Positions 63,398 to 64,000 of a stretch of 64,000 nt of DNA are shown here, one piece after another. The stretch's first letter is position 1. Each line of letters opens with the position of its first letter. A program made the translations under genes and the position numbers. This stretch comes from Nectonema munidae (Eukaryota; Nematomorpha; Nectonematoida; Nectonematidae): the NCBI GenBank assembly GCA_030549495.1, contig JAUIRK010000220.1, positions 62,001 through 126,000 of the forward strand, written 5' to 3'. Under the pieces are notes generated by a model that saw only the letters and a program-made list of their open reading frames with translations, searched no databases and was not told the origin of the DNA.

Positions 63398-64000
63398 AAT
63401 TGTATCCGTCAACATCTATTTATTGTGCACAACTAAGGATATAAGGCTTACCCCCCTGGACAGTGAAAATAAAATAATCAAAATAGTATTGTATATTTAT
63501 TATTTTTGAAAATATATAAGAAATAATGAATATTAAAAGACAAACGAATTTTACAGTGATTATAATTAAGAAAACACTAAAAGTTAACCTTCTTACTCAG
63601 CACTTTTCATATTCTAGCAAGAAATATATTCTTTTAATCCCGCACTACACCTGGCAGCAAATAAATTGTCAAAACATTGCGGATTAATTAAAGTAGATTA
63701 AATAACTTATTAATTTTTAAAACTAAACATAAAATAATATGTCCATGACAAATTGTAAAATTATAAACTTGAAATTTTAGATAAAAAAAACAATTAATAA
63801 AATTTTGTGCTTTTTTGCAACTATGGGTATAATTTTTAATTTTTCCGAAAAACTTTAGTGGATGTCTTATTGCACTGTTTTACTAAGTTGACGTTAATGT
63901 GAAGGATTTTAGCGTAAAATGTACTGGATAAAGCATAAAAATGGTTTTAAAATTTTTTTGCCTAGAAGTTTAAAAATGAGTAAAAAATAAAAAGGAAAAG
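63398..64000. other. AT-rich end of window
   Basis: No gene or recognisable repeat was seen. Confidence 0.4.

Overview
This window is AT-rich, intron-containing animal nuclear DNA dominated by transposable elements. The host genes are typical of metazoans: SURF1, mitochondrial ribosomal protein mL40 and a RalGAP beta subunit. tRNA-derived SINEs, CR1/jockey-like LINEs, hAT and pogo/Tigger DNA transposons and many short inverted-repeat elements surround them. The mixture suits an arthropod. A crustacean such as a parasitic copepod is my guess, but nothing here proves it. No retrovirus, LTR element, Polinton or CRISPR was recognised.

Layout. 0-19 kb has no host gene. It holds a large foldback element with TA-flanked inverted arms (392-1528), a decayed hAT (2.2-3.4 kb), two 5'-truncated LINEs of related subfamilies on the minus strand (8.2-10.2 and 11.45-13.1 kb), a SINE and several small palindromic elements. 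19.2-23.35 kb is a nested pair: a ZBED5/SCAND3-type hAT with an 8-bp target duplication (TTCTAGCT/TTCAAGCT), split by a second, unclassified DNA transposon (20327-22554) that carries its own inverted repeats and a nearly open transposase. 24.5-26.8 kb holds two compact plus-strand genes for mitochondrial proteins, SURF1 (cytochrome c oxidase assembly) and mL40. 28.4-29.0 kb is another hAT relic.

32.4-58.2 kb on the minus strand is one large host gene, a divergent RALGAPB homologue. I could assemble 13 exons by splice sites, reading phase and match order against the vertebrate protein. They cover roughly the C-terminal 900 residues, including the Rap/Ran-GAP-like domain. The N-terminal part and at least one internal exon were not found. 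Its introns hold a LINE fragment with strong strand bias, a decayed transposon-associated gene, an hAT fragment, a SINE, a phrase-repeat element and a 77-bp LINE 3' end with an 18-bp target duplication.

58-64 kb holds a decayed Tigger/pogo transposon (61.67-63.4 kb), a deleted Tigger copy (59.08-59.66 kb) and a shared inverted segment between them. The most notable non-gene signal is a family of about 110-140 bp palindromic elements, seven copies in the window, mostly bounded by TTAA with CCCGTTAACG-like ends. They look like piggyBac-type MITEs.
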